Positions 10,509 to 23,010 of a DNA stretch of 37,648 nucleotides are shown piece by piece. Every line of letters begins with the position of its first letter. The stretch's first letter is position 1. Source of the stretch: Diphasiastrum complanatum (lineage: Eukaryota; Streptophyta; Lycopodiopsida; Lycopodiales; Lycopodiaceae); assembly GCA_029204225.1 (NCBI GenBank), contig MU835624.1, positions 1-37,648 of the forward strand, given 5' to 3'. The position numbers and the translations under genes were made by a program. The notes beneath the pieces are model-generated. The model saw only the letters and a program-made list of their open reading frames with translations. It ran no database searches and had not been told where the DNA came from.

Positions 10509-11293
10509 TGTTAAAATTGAAAAACAATCCATATTGATTTCTTGGCTTGCTACAAATGTTGTACCATGCAAGTATGTAGCTCATTAATGCAAAATGCCAA
10601 GTTTGGCCTACATAGAACTCGAGCTACATGGTTATGTATTATCTAGTTTGATAAATGCAACTTGCATATAGTTTGTAGACATAGAATTAGCATGATTATG
10701 CTTGTAGAAACTCGTGGCAACTCACATGCATTAATTGTAAGTGATCCATAGTGACATGCAAGGCATGCACAAAGTTTAATGGACACATGCATGCTGATTT
10801 GGACATTTCTAGTTAGAACTAGTACACTTGTAAGAAGTTGGTAGAATTTCATGCATGACAAGTGGCAAATGTCACATAGTCTAGATGTCACTTTAGATGT
10901 CATTTTTGAATGGATAGATGTGGTTCTACCTCGAGCTACCTCAAACTTTATAAATATGTGTAGCTCTCCACACAATCAATGATGAAGAACCAAAGTTTTG
11001 TAGCTATCTAATGCCATTTTGGATCTAAACAAATATTGCTTGTTATCTCTCTAGCTCTCTCTCTCTCTCTAACTCGTGTTGAGGCTAATGCTCATACACT
11101 GAAATATTGTACTTTTATTCATTCTTGAATTCATTGCTATTATATTCTGTTGATTAGCATGCTAGATAGTGAATTAGCCATTTCTTCTGAACTAGATTTT
11201 GTTGATAAAAAATAGAATCAGGTTATAGTGCCAATCACAAAGCTTAATATCAGTCACTCTTGTGGACATTCCCCACACGTGTGAAATTCTGAC
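10509..11293 (+). repeat. Copia A 3' LTR, truncated at its 3' end
   Basis: It matches the 5' LTR from TGTTAAAATTG through CCCCACACGTGTGA and stops after ATTCTGA (11287-11293); the last about 10 bp of the LTR are missing. It has about 208 bp (near 10613-10820) that the 5' LTR lacks. A (CT)n lies near 11054. Confidence 0.85.
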
Positions 11294-13090
11294 ATATACT
11301 GAACGCAATAAGAAGATAGTATTGATTCAGAAAAACAAAATCAGATGCTAATGAGCGCAAAACAATAGCAGATAGAAACCGCACACTCTAAGCTGTCTCT
11401 GAGTAACTGAGAATAAGTCTGATAATAAACAGCTCTGCTGATAAGCAGTAGCGCAATAGCAACTCTAAAATAAATCTCTAAAAGACTGAGCTAGAATGCT
11501 CAAGAGAGTTCAAGCTTGAAAGCTTGATAGAGAGCTAACAACAATACTTTCGGATTGTGAATGATCTACTTGATAAGAGCATAGCAAGCATTGTGTAATA
11601 ACACTCAACCCCTTCACAATTCACAATGTTATTTCAGATGTTCATTGATAATGAGATGTATGAACAACTGATTTATACTAAGTAATTAGGTCGTCAAATG
11701 CGATTGCCAGTTGGCTGGTGTCCACTGGCATTCCTCCAGTTCAGAAATTGATTGTTGATAAGCGGTGGAAATTGGCCGTAAACAATCTATCTGCATAAAT
11801 GAACTAAAACTGCTACTCTGGAGAAATGATTAAAACTGTCACAAGCGACAATGTCACAAAAATGTGACAATGTCGGCTTTTTGCAAAAAACCTGATAGTG
11901 TCCTTAAATCTCATTTAGGTGTCGAAAATAGGATAGATAATGTAACAGCGGAAACTTCCTACTTCCATTGCATGACTACACTTATCAAAAATTGAACAAA
12001 GCAGTAGTGATGAAAATCACGTTCAATCTTTAGCAACTAGCTTTGAAATCGCTAGATACTAAGTGATTACGTAGCCAGATATAAAGTATTGAATTCTCAG
12101 ACAATTTCTATCAGTTACAAAAGCAATACAGAGATGCATGCATTCTGACATATACTAAACGCAATAAGAAGATAGTATTGATTCAGAAAAACAAAATCAG
12201 ATGCTAATGAGCACAAAACAATAGCGGATAGAAACCGCGCACTCTAAGCTGTCTCTGAGTAATTGAGAATAAGTCTGATAATAAGCAGCTCTACTGATAA
12301 GCAGTAGTGCAATAGCAACTCTAAAATAAATCTCTAAAAGATTGATCTAGAATGCTCAAGAGAGTTCAAGCTTGAAAGCTTGATAGAGAGCTAACTACAA
12401 TACTTTTTTATTGTGAATGATCTGCTTGATAAGAGTGTAGTAAGCGTCATGTAATAACACTCAACCCCTTCACAATTTACAATGTTGATGCGTCGCTTCA
12501 GAACTTAAAACTGTATGAATATGAACAACTATATATACTAAGCAATTAGGTCGTCAAATGTGATTTCCAGTTGGCTGGTGTCCACTGGCATTCATTTAAG
12601 CTGATAAGCGGTGGAAATTGGTCGTAAACAGTTTGTCTGCATAAATGAACCAAAACTGTTACTCTGTAGAGATGAACTAAAACTGCCACAGGCTAAGTTG
12701 TCGCAAAAAGACGACAGTGTCAGGCTTTTGCAAAAAATGTGACAATGCCCTTAAATGTCATTTAGGATTGTCCCACACTTTGCTAGAGTCATTTTTTAAA
12801 CATTTGAGGGACTTTAGAAAAAACGAAAAATGCAACTCTGCATTTTTATTCGTAATTCTTGTCAGGCAAAAAATGTGAAAAAGGGCGACACTGCATTTTT
12901 ACACGAGATTCTTGACAGGTGAAAAATGCGACACTATTGTCAAACTCCGTGTATTTCTACAGACTGTGTGAAAACACTTGTAATTCTGCAGACTATATAA
13001 AGACACGAAAAAATATGCAGAACTAGATAAACAATGGATGAAGATTAAAACCGACTAATCGATTAGTAAGAAGGAGAATAATCCAACACT
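11287..13090 (-). mobile_element. Tandem partial copia-type LTRs, 855-bp period, minus strand
   Basis: The block beginning ATTCTGACATATACT at 11287 recurs at 12142, and the two copies run parallel for about 620 bp (GATAGTATTGATTCAGAAAAAC; CTCTAAGCTGTCTCTGAGTAA; CCAGTTGGCTGGTGTCCACTGGCATT). They diverge near 12765. In LTR sense this is minus strand: the right edge reads TGTTGGATTATTCTCC from 13090 and is preceded by AGAGGGAG, a polypurine tract. TATA-like bases on the minus strand lie near 12525 and 11690. There is no coding DNA. The left copy is fused to the copia A 3' LTR. Confidence 0.7.
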
Positions 13091-13165
13091 CCCTCTTAAT
13101 CTGAATCCTTGAATGCCTTGACCTTCAAACTTAGTTCTACACAGAATCTTTTGTGTGCTTCCAAC
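13091..13165 (-). pseudogene. Copia 3' end relic (pol tail and polypurine tract)
   Basis: On the minus strand the segment reads ...GATTCAGATTAAGAGGGAG directly before the LTR start at 13090. This matches the usual end of plant copia pol followed by the polypurine tract. Only about 75 bp survive before plus-strand copia B begins. Confidence 0.5.
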
Positions 13166-13187
13166 CTTAATGCTTTGGGAAAAATAA

Positions 13188-15157
13188 ATGTCTAGACAAT
13201 CCATGGTACTTGATCTCAACCATCCTTCTGGTAAGGTTAATCTCCCTGTCTGTCATAGTTGCATCGTTGGAAAGCAGGCTAGGATTCCTTTTAGATCAAA
13301 CCATATGCATGCAGCAAAAGATCTATTAGATGTTGTTCATACAGATAGTTGTCGACCTATGCAAACTCCTTCATTGCTAGATGCAAAGTACTTCATTACC
13401 TTTATTGACGAATTCTCCAGAGAACAGCTATATATCTCATTAAACAAAAGTCAGAGGCTTTCATCAAATTCAGACAATTCAAAGAGCGTGTTGAGAATCA
13501 AACTGGAAAACGAATCAAAACACTGAGGTCAGATAACGAGGGAGAATACATCTCCAACGAATTCAAGGACTATTTCCTTAACAACGACATTGAGCAACAA
13601 TACATCACTTCCTATTTGCCTCAGTCAAATGGTCTTGCTGAGAGAAAGAACAGAACCTTGGTTGAATCGGCAAAGTGCATGTTATCACATTGAACACTTC
13701 CAAAGTGCTTCTGGGCTGAAGTTATTTCAACAACAACCTATATTCAGAACAAATGTCCTACCAAAGGCCTCTCAGACAAAACACCATTCGAAGTTTGGAC
13801 AGGTACCAAACCTTCTTTATCAAACTCACGAGTTTCTGGATGTACTGCTTTCACATAGATTCCTCGTGATCCCAGAAAGAAGCTGAACTTCTAGAGTATC
13901 AAGTGTGTTTTCGTTAGCTACACTACTTCAGATCAAGCCTACAAATTGTTCGATCCCATCAAGTTGAAGATATTCACTAGCCCAGATGTCATCTTCATCG
14001 AAGATTAGTTTCAAGACCTCAAAGGAAAGGGCAGTCTCCATGTAGCCGACCTATCAGGTTCTCTTGACGCTTTGAACTTTTCAGTTCCTCAATCGACTAT
14101 TCCCATTGAAGGTCCAAGCTCCTCTACTCTTGACGAATAACAAATCAATGGCGAATAAGAAGATGATGATGTTGCAGATCAACAACTACAGTATGATGGA
14201 AATGATCAACTTCTTGTATTATCCAGAAGGACAAGCAGACCACCTAACCGATATATCGACGATTCTGTAGCCTATCTTGTTCGGGAACCGACGTCTATCC
14301 AAGAGGCACTTAGTCAGCCTGATTCAGATCTCTGAAAAAAAGCTATGGATAGAGAGTACTCATCTCTTATCAAGAATCAGATGTGGACAATTGTCAAATT
14401 ACCTGCCAGCAGAAACATAGTTGATTGCAAATGGATTTTCAAAGTCAAGTACAACGTAGATGGAAGCATCAACAGGAGAAAGGCAAGACTTGTAGCCAGA
14501 GGATTTTCTCAGGTATACAACGTCGATTACACTGAGACCTTCAGTCCAGTAGTCAAGCATTCTTCTATTCGACTTTTGCTATTATTTGTCGCTACAGTTG
14601 GAAATACATCAAATGGATGTATAGACAACATATCTCAATGGAGTTATCGAAGAAGACATTTACATGGTGCAACCCGAAGGTTATATTATCGAGGGTAAAC
14701 ACAATCATGTGTGTAAACTCCATAAGGCACTTTATGACTTGAAGCAATTTGCTCGAGCATGGTTTCAAAGGACCAACACTTTTCTTATTGATCATGGCTA
14801 AACACGTAGCTCTTCAGATTCAAATGTTTACTTCAAAGCAGTGCAGCAGTCTTTTATCATTATCACTTTATACGTGGATGATACATTGCTTTTCAGCGAT
14901 AGTACCGATCTGATAAAAGAGCCCAAGACAATGCTATCTTCCGAATTTGACATGACCAATCTGGACGAAGCTCATTTCTGCTTGGGTATTCAAATCCATA
15001 GCGACAGAAAGCTGAAGTTGGTTTATATTACACAACAGAGGTATATCTACAACATATTAGTCAAATATAATCTGATGAATTGCAAGTTAGCTCTCTCACC
15101 AATGGAATCAGGTCTCAAATTGTCGAAGGACCAGTGTTCCCAAACAATTCATGAGAA

Positions 15158-15180
<23 letters not shown>
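13188..15180 (+). pseudogene. Copia B: gag-pre-integrase, integrase and reverse transcriptase, heavily broken
   Basis: Visible in order: gag-pre-integrase CHSCIVGKQARIPF (13251 on); integrase with VVHTDSC and FITFIDEFSRE (13330-13430), then after a shift TLRSDNEGEYISNEF and SYLPQSNGLAERKNRTLVE (13520-13670); a linker region to 14330; and RT from MWTIVKLPASRNIVDCKWIFKVKYNVDGSINRRKA (split, 14345-14640) through LYVDD (14868-14882) to SPMESGLKLSKDQCSQTI (15100-15146). At least five frameshifts or stops break it. The text ends where RNase H should follow, at the inverted-repeat segment. No LTR or gag precedes it. Confidence 0.9.
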
Positions 15181-16051
<871 letters not shown>

Positions 16052-16099
16052 AAGTTGTTGGAGTACACACTTTGCTTTCCTAACCTCCTTTGATGAACC

Positions 16100-16458
16100 T
16101 ACTTGTGTAGATGAAGGAACAAAGAGGAGTGGATCCAAGCAATGGATCTTGAGTATTAAGCTCTTATGAAGAATGAAACATGGAGATTGGTGGAGTTACC
16201 TAAGGATAAGAAATTTATTGGATGCAAATGGATCTTCAAGGTGAAGACAAACCAAGATGGATCTATCAACAAGTACAAGGCAAGGTTGGTGGCAAAAGGA
16301 TATGCTCAAGAACATGATATTGACTATGATGAAGCCTATGCACTCGTGGCAAAGATGGTAAGCATTCGGGTCATCATCTCTCTTGCTACTCTTTATGGAT
16401 GAGATCTATGGCAATTGGATATCACAAATGCTTTTTTGAATGGTGATCTTGAGAGCTG
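16100..16458 (+). pseudogene. Copia reverse transcriptase N-terminal fragment
   Basis: The frame from 16166 reads MKNETWRLVELPKDKKFIGC, then KWIFKVKTNQDGSINKYKAR and LVAKGYAQEHDIDYDEAYALVAKM. After a single TGA (near 16400) it reads DLWQLDITNAFLNGDLE, the copia RT fingers with the LDITNAFLNG block that carries the first catalytic Asp. It stops before the YVDD palm. It differs from copia B's own RT, so it is a second copia copy or family. Confidence 0.9.
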
Positions 16459-16582
16459 ACTACAAAAGCTATGTCTGGCCTGGTACAGATCATGGCGTAC
16501 ATATAAGGCTTCCAATTTGTGCTTAATGAACATGACTATAGACCATCTAGAGTAATCATCTATGAAGGTGATAAAACACAAT
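16459..16582 (-). pseudogene. Copia integrase-to-RT/RNase H chimera fragment
   Basis: On the minus strand FITFIDDYSRW and MFIKHKLEA (integrase core, with a catalytic Asp) lead within a few codons into YAMICTRPDIAFVVS in another frame. That is the RT/RNase H connection region normally some 600 codons later. It abuts the plus-strand RT fragment head to head at about 16458. Confidence 0.75.
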
Positions 16583-16589
16583 AACATAT

Positions 16590-17020
16590 CGCACAGATTC
16601 CGATGTGGGCGTCTGACGTATTTTTGAAAATTTTATAATCCGTCACAATTCGACACATCGGAATCTGACATCCAGGGAAAAAATCCAAAAATGAGAGTCC
16701 GGTGATTGAAAAATTGTGGTAGCAACCAATTTTTGAAGTGCACGTCAGAATCTGACATTCTGACATGGATATGGCATGGCATTTAAAAAAAAAACATTAT
16801 GTTTCATCCGACATGGACATTGAAATTTGGCGGCTGTCGAAGTCCGACGTCTATGTCAACAATCCAAAAGCCTGTCCACGCCATCTGAAATCTGGCGTCC
16901 GAGCCTGAACCAGCACGGACGTCGGATTCCGATGTGTTTAGAAGACGTCGAATTGCGACGTTTGTTTCATTTTCCAGATTCGTGCGATCCAACGTCTTCT
17001 TTCTCACTTTCTTTTGTGTA
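16590..17020 (-). repeat. Putative CACTA subterminal repeat region
   Basis: GATTCCGATGTG occurs at 16596-16607 and 16925-16936, and inverted (CACATCGGAATC) at 16654-16665. Partial variants (CAGAATCTGACATTCTGACAT near 16747; CGTCCGAG, GACGTCG) fill the rest. Multiple short motifs in both orientations next to the end are characteristic of CACTA elements, where the transposon's accessory protein binds them. Confidence 0.5.
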
Positions 17021-17173
17021 GGTTGGGGCGTCTTTGGAGTGATTGAGGGTGATTATTGACATTCTTAAAGATCAATGCTTGAAGATCCGTGCTAGAGGTT
17101 GGTGCTTGAAGATATTAAAAGCTTTTGAGCTTTTTGTTTGTTTTGCTTATTGTGTAGTGTTTTTGAAAGAGTG

Positions 17174-17176
<3 letters not shown>

Positions 17177-17261
<85 letters not shown>
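17177..17261. repeat. (GA)42 microsatellite
   Basis: An uninterrupted GA array of 84 bp, followed by GTATGTGTATGTGT. Confidence 0.97.
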
Positions 17262-17264
<3 letters not shown>

Positions 17265-17373
17265 GTGTATGTGTCTTTGAATTTTGCATTGATTTAGAAT
17301 GGTTTTGGATATTGTTCTTCTTGTAATATTATTTAGGATAGTGTTTGGTAATGATATATTATTAGATTTGTAA

Positions 17374-18225
<852 letters not shown>

Positions 18226-18516
18226 TTAGAGTCTCATCTGTTCGCAATGTCGTGGCAATACTAAAGTGTCATGAGAGTCCATCGATATACATTTTGTTGA
18301 GTCAATTTGAAAAAACTTTGAGTTATCATTTCTAATCGTGGCGTTGCTTCCACGATAGATGACCTTAAACCATATTATGTCAAAAATAAAGTATTTGTCA
18401 TTAGTCTCATAATCAACTTCATAAATATGTTGCAATGTGCCAACATAGTCTAGGTCGTCCGAAATGACATTAGGTCCCCTCGCACTAGAACAACTCTCTT
18501 GTTGAAAATTGGCCAT
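18226..18516 (-). CDS. CACTA transposase, DUF4216-type C-terminal segment
   Basis: A 96-codon open frame with DDLDYVGTLQHIYEVDYETN and YFIFDIIWFKV. This matches the DUF4216 pattern (D..YYG.L..I.ELDY....V.LF.C.W) that follows DUF4218 in many plant CACTA proteins. The usual LFKCDW cysteine is replaced here (IFDIIWF). Its role is unknown. It is an exon-like block about 280 bp downstream of the DUF4218 block and on the same strand. Confidence 0.65.
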   Translation of the reverse strand: MANFQQESCSSARGPNVISDDLDYVGTLQHIYEVDYETNDKYFIFDIIWFKVIYRGSNATIRNDNSKFFQIDSTKCISMDSHDTLVLPRHCEQMRL

Positions 18517-18796
18517 TATACCACAATCATATGTACGTCACTTGTTGTCAACTCTCTTAACGCGATAATGGTGTCCATACTGCCCATGTGGCAGTGTATG
18601 ATGTATACGAAAACACAAAAAAAAAAAAAACAAATGTGTGTAATTAAAAATACTATTTATATATTGAGTAGTACAAAAATAAAATTTCACAAAATAATAC
18701 TACACTAACCTTCCATCCACATCCACGAACAAATTCCCATTCTAATTCGGTCACTTCTTCTCCGTTTTCGGATGCTTTTAACATCATATCAAAAAC

Positions 18797-19400
18797 TCAT
18801 TCACGAGCGCATTTTGAAGATAAAGGCTCCAAAGGTTCATCGTTCTCCAACACTCTCCTTCTTCTTCGATTGATATTTCTTCTTCGTTTCAATGTTATGT
18901 TTTTTTCCTTTTTGGCTTCTTCATACCTCGAAATCCACTTTTCCATTTGTCCACAGTTATATAATATGAACATGTCAATTTTCTCTTTTAATTGAGGTGA
19001 AAGCCTCTTTTGCATACCATTTCCTTGTGGTACTTCACCCTTAACACGTTCATCTTCTTCTTCACACCACATTTTTGGACTTGTAAGATGCAATGGTGAG
19101 ATTATTTCGGTGATATAAAATAAAGATTCTTGTACAAGCCAACTTTCTACAATGCTACCTTCTGGCCTTGCCTTTTGTCTCACAAAGCCCTTCAAAACTT
19201 TCATAAAGCGCTCAAGGTAGAACATCCATCTCGTGTGCACAAGTCCTACAATTGATACTTCTTCGACCAAATGCATTAGAAGATGAACTTGTATATCAAA
19301 AAAAGAAGCTGGAAAATCACTTTCCAACAAACATACCATTTCGATCATTTGGATTTTCATGGAATCCAGTTCACTATTTTTTATTTCTTTTGAGGAAATT
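18797..19400 (-). CDS. CACTA transposase, DUF4218 segment
   Basis: An open frame that reads SSKEIKNSELDSMK, then MVCLLESDFPASFFDIQVHL, MHLVEEVSIVGLVHTRWMFY and LERFMKVLKGFVRQKARPEG. That is the DUF4218 core (E..FPPSFFD...HL..HL..E....GPV..RWMYP.ER....LK...RN+ARPEGSI), followed by a Lys/Arg-rich tail (RRRNINRRRRR). A TTGCAG acceptor near 19405 fits an exon start, joined to the TNP2 block upstream. The block has no stop over about 190 codons. Confidence 0.8.
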
Positions 19401-19499
19401 CATCTGCAAGATTAATAGTACATTAGGTTGTTTAACACATAAAAATATTGAGATAACACATATTCATACAAGTGCTTAAAAAATATATACAAATCTAAT

Positions 19500-21846
19500 C
19501 ATCGATGACAAATTGTAAAGCGTATTTCGTATGTCATCATTGAAGAGACCTCAAATAATAAGTCGAAGTATGAATTGCAACATCTTATGCCAATCATGCG
19601 ATTTCAATCCACTTAATTTACCATCTTTAATAAATGATTTGCATAAAGAATGTACATAGCCTGTTGGAGTTCTCATTTGTTTTATGACATGTTTAACATA
19701 TGAGAATTGCTCTTTTGTAAGAACCACGACACGCTAGGTAGAATCTCATCTCCACCTTCGATGTATTGAATCCAATAGGGTCTTTTGACATCGGCCACTT
19801 GTAGATCTTTATGAGTTGCGGAGTTGTCTTTTATGCCAATGATGTGGTTCCATAAGGATTCACTGACGTTTTTGAATATGTGCATAGGATCCAATGGATG
19901 GTTTATCAATAAATTCCTCCAACATGGTAAATTATGAAAAATAGACAATTGTTTCATACCATCAATGAAAATTTATTCCATGAAGAATTAACGTTGTGAT
20001 GTTTAAGACATTCACCATGCCATTCCGCTACTCCCATGCGTGGGGGTGGTGGTGTAGCTAGAGGATTATCTCCTCGTCCTCCAAAAAATTGTCTATTCAA
20101 CCTTCGAAAAGGATGATCAAGCGGCAAGTATTTGCGATGATTTTCGTACACCACTTTTTTCAACATATTTGTGCTATGTCGACCCTCCAAAAGTGATCCA
20201 CAAATATAACATGCGTTGTGTGGTTAAACCTGCATAGTTCATAAACCAAATTGAACATAAGCTTAGTTAAATATACTCAAATGCTAAACCCTGAAACAGA
20301 TTAGATTAATTATATAGATACCTGAACATTCGCTTAAACTGGGGTAGTCATGCATCGTCCACATTAAAATTCCACGAACAATGAAGTTCCTTTGTTGTAA
20401 AGGTCTCGAGATGTTGTAAGCGTGAATACCATTCCAAAGAATGCACAATTCATCGACCAAAGGTGCAAGATACACATCCATGTTCTTGGCCTTGTACTTT
20501 CATGGAGTCAATAAAGCCAATAACACGTGTCCCATTTTAATACTCAGCCATGAAGGTATGTTATAATTAACGAGCACAACTGGCCATGTGGACCAAGTTG
20601 ACGCTTGATCGCTAAAAGGATTTATGCCATCCATAGCAAGGCCAAATCTCAAATTACGAGGTTCGTTTTAAACTCGGGCCATTGGTCTCCAATATGTTTC
20701 CATGTAGGTGAGTCACTTGGTACTCGCATCACATCATCCGTAGATCGATTTTTGACATGCCAATCCATTAGTTGTGCCAAAGATTTACATCGAAATAAAC
20801 GTTGCAATCGTGGGATAATTGGAAAATCTCGTAACACTTTTCGTGGCACTTTATCCCCTTGTACATCATCTCGAAAATGTGAAGTGTTACACATTGGACA
20901 TTGAAGCTTTTCGGAATGCTCACCTCTACATAGAACATGGTCTTCTGGACATGCATGTATTGTGTCGTAATCCATTCCAAGCACAATCATCATCTTTCGT
21001 GCTTCTTTTCGTGTTTTAAGTATCACATTTTCTTTCGGAAGTATTCAATGCAACAACCTAAAAAAAGAGCAATGTGAGTTGTTAGAGAAGAAAAAAAATC
21101 AACTTAATGTAAATACGCTATAAAGTACAATAGTTGTGTTATGTGTTAAGTACCCGAATAGTGATGTCACGCTACGGTCACTCCATTTGTATGTTGCTTG
21201 AAGGTTTAGAATAAGAATTGACGTAGGTAGTCTCGAAATGGATACTCCAGGATACAAAGGAGTGTCTGCCTCCTTGCGCAATAGAATCTCGTCTTCATCC
21301 ATCTAAAATTGTTTGTGATCTCCGTTTTCATTAGAAGATGCGTGCATAGCATCATTCTCATTTGTTCCAAAGTAAGATTCAAACATGTTGTGCATTGCTT
21401 CATCATGTTGCAGCTCATCATCATCATCATTAGAATCAAGTTGATTACTCTTTTTTCCAATTGTGTTTGCCTCTTGAATTTGTTTCGTTCTTTGTTCTCT
21501 CATGTCTATCAAAACTTGGCGTTGATTGTAACTAAACACAGATGAATCGACTCCATGGAATGGCACTCGATTTATTGGCTACACACATGAAACAAATTCC
21601 ATAAGTGACGTATATAGATTGACGAATATTATAATAACAAACAATCATATAAAGATAACAAACCTCAACGTCTTCCAAATTCGATGGTTGACCCACTTCT
21701 TCGATCCAAACGGGAGGAAAGGAAATAGTGCGGAACAACTCTCGTTCCGGTGTAGGACCGGTTTTAAAAACAAATGGGCACCATGCAAAATGGTGCCCCG
21801 ATAAGAAGAATAAGGCATCGAACCTCATGACATTGAATTTACCCAT
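19500..21846 (-). pseudogene. CACTA TNP2-like transposase (Transposase_21), multi-exon, probably decayed
   Basis: Minus-strand blocks in order: an N-terminal exon from ATG 21846 (MGKFNVMRFDALFFLSG) ending at a GT donor near 21663; a next exon after ...TGTGTAG (21580) with an acidic, Asn/Asp-rich region and ADTPLYPGVSISRL; after an intron of about 95 bp, KMMIVLGMDYDTIHACPEDH, CPMCNTSHF, VLRDFPIIPRLQRLFRCKSL and LRFGLAMDGINPF; then LAPLVDELCILWNGI (20284-20481); ACYICGSLLEGRHS to FRRLNRQFFGG (19954-20190); NHPLDPMHIFKNV (19682-19957); and LSGLKSHDWHKM (19500-19680). The order and Cys/His/Asp boxes are those of plant TNP2. At least three in-frame stops (near 21040, 20505 and 19550) suggest it no longer makes a full protein. 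Confidence 0.85.
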
Positions 21847-22178
21847 AGTTAAATTGCAAGTTGTTGCGCCGGCGCCTCAAAGGGCGCTGAGACTTGAGCG
21901 GTTTTCCCAACACGTGCTTAAGTCTAATATTCATCCATCATGCACTTACGTAAAAGCCAACTCAGAAATGTGACAAGCTTAACCATTCAGACTTAAGAAA
22001 ACTGGAATCCCAACCAACCCGAAAGCCAACTCAGAATCCGTCCCCAAAAGGTAACCAAAGGCAAAGACAAGCCACACATGAAACCCAAGGCATAGTGGTC
22101 GCCAAACTGACCGATTGGCATAGCGGCAAGCCCCATGTCGATGACAGGGACCCTTAGGCGCCAGCAACGCAAAAAAGT
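21847..22178. other. GC-richer spacer between CACTA transposase and chromovirus LTR
   Basis: About 330 bp upstream of the CACTA N-terminal exon. It has higher GC than its surroundings and an open minus-strand frame (21993-22250) with hydrophobic residues but no known family. It may be CACTA 5' sequence or part of the gypsy LTR. Confidence 0.35.
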
Positions 22179-22770
22179 TGTAGTAAGGGTCCTTCCACTT
22201 GGACCAGTCCCGGAGGCGAAACCGAAATGGTAATCATCCCCAAGGATCAACTTTATTAGATTTGGAAGAGGTTACATTCATACATAGACTGACCGGTCTT
22301 GGGGCCACCAACACGTGCTGGGCATTGTGCCTGGCTCGTGCTGGTAGAGGGAGCTGAGACTTGGCGACTGGATTCCTGGCGCTGGTTGAGCTGCCCAAGT
22401 TTCTGTCTGCCGGACTCCCCCTATAATTCTGCTGTGATTCGGCGCACCCCCTCTGTTCTGAAACATAGTGCTTTCTAGTAAAGCACGCTTTTTGGGACTT
22501 AGTTTTTATTTTGCTGATTAAGCCTGGCAGAATCAGTCTGGCTCCCAGACATGGGTCCCGGGAGCAGTTCCGGTGGCAGAATCAACTTGCTTTCTGACTA
22601 GGCCATGACTCGAGCTCCAGAGCTAGCTCATGACTTGTGACTACTTGACTGGCTCACCACAGGTCGGAGGCTCAGTCCTTGACGTTCTAACTTGCTCTGG
22701 GACCTTAGGGAGCATCACCCCTTAGAGTCTTACAGGGCACGCTGGGTGCACCTGAGTCAGCTTTACAACA
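22179..22770 (-). repeat. Chromovirus (Ty3/gypsy) 3' LTR
   Basis: On the minus strand the LTR begins TGTTGTAAAGCTGACTCAG at 22770, directly after the purine tract GAGGGGAGGA (22771-22780). An AATAAA (minus strand, 22252-22257) would be its poly(A) signal. The end is set at a possible ...ACTACA (22179), giving 592 bp, but this is a guess because no second LTR is present for comparison. Confidence 0.6.
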
Positions 22771-22780
22771 TCCTCCCCTC
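22771..22780 (-). other. Chromovirus polypurine tract
   Basis: GAGGGGAGGA on the minus strand immediately precedes the TGTTG LTR start. Confidence 0.7.
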
Positions 22781-23010
22781 GTTTAAAAAAGCTGATGTCC
22801 TCATCAGGGCCAAACTAGACCTAGGACGTATGGCACGAGCTTAATTCACCGGCCTTAACAACTTTGAATTAAAAATACATTGGCAGTAGCATAGGAAAAG
22901 TGTAGATAAAGTTCACTTACATAAAACCTGTGTAAAGCTGCAAGTGATTCATTGACAAACTTAAGAAAGATACCTAGAAGTTCCTTGAACTTCAGAATGG
23001 CCATGAATGT
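22781..23010 (-). other. Chromovirus region between pol stop and polypurine tract
   Basis: About 230 bp of non-coding sequence between the pol stop at 23011 and the purine tract at 22771, usual for such elements. Confidence 0.6.

Larger units (their letters stand above)
7412..11293 (+). mobile_element. Copia A: Ty1/copia retrotransposon deletion derivative (LTR-gag-PR fragment-RNase H-LTR)
   Basis: The two LTRs start with the same bases (TGTTAAAATTGAAAAAC at 7412 and 10509). Between them lie a primer site, gag, a protease fragment and the RNase H domain, but integrase and most of RT are missing. The internal part is about 2.5 kb instead of the roughly 4 kb usual for copia. Each coding block carries stops or frameshifts, so the copy is dead as an autonomous element. 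Its 3' LTR is cut at 11293 by another LTR. Confidence 0.9.

Noticed and set aside
21993-22250. Hydrophobic minus-strand open frame of 85 codons as a membrane protein gene
   Set aside because: It straddles the inferred LTR boundary, has no homology I can name, and the region's higher GC alone can keep a frame open.
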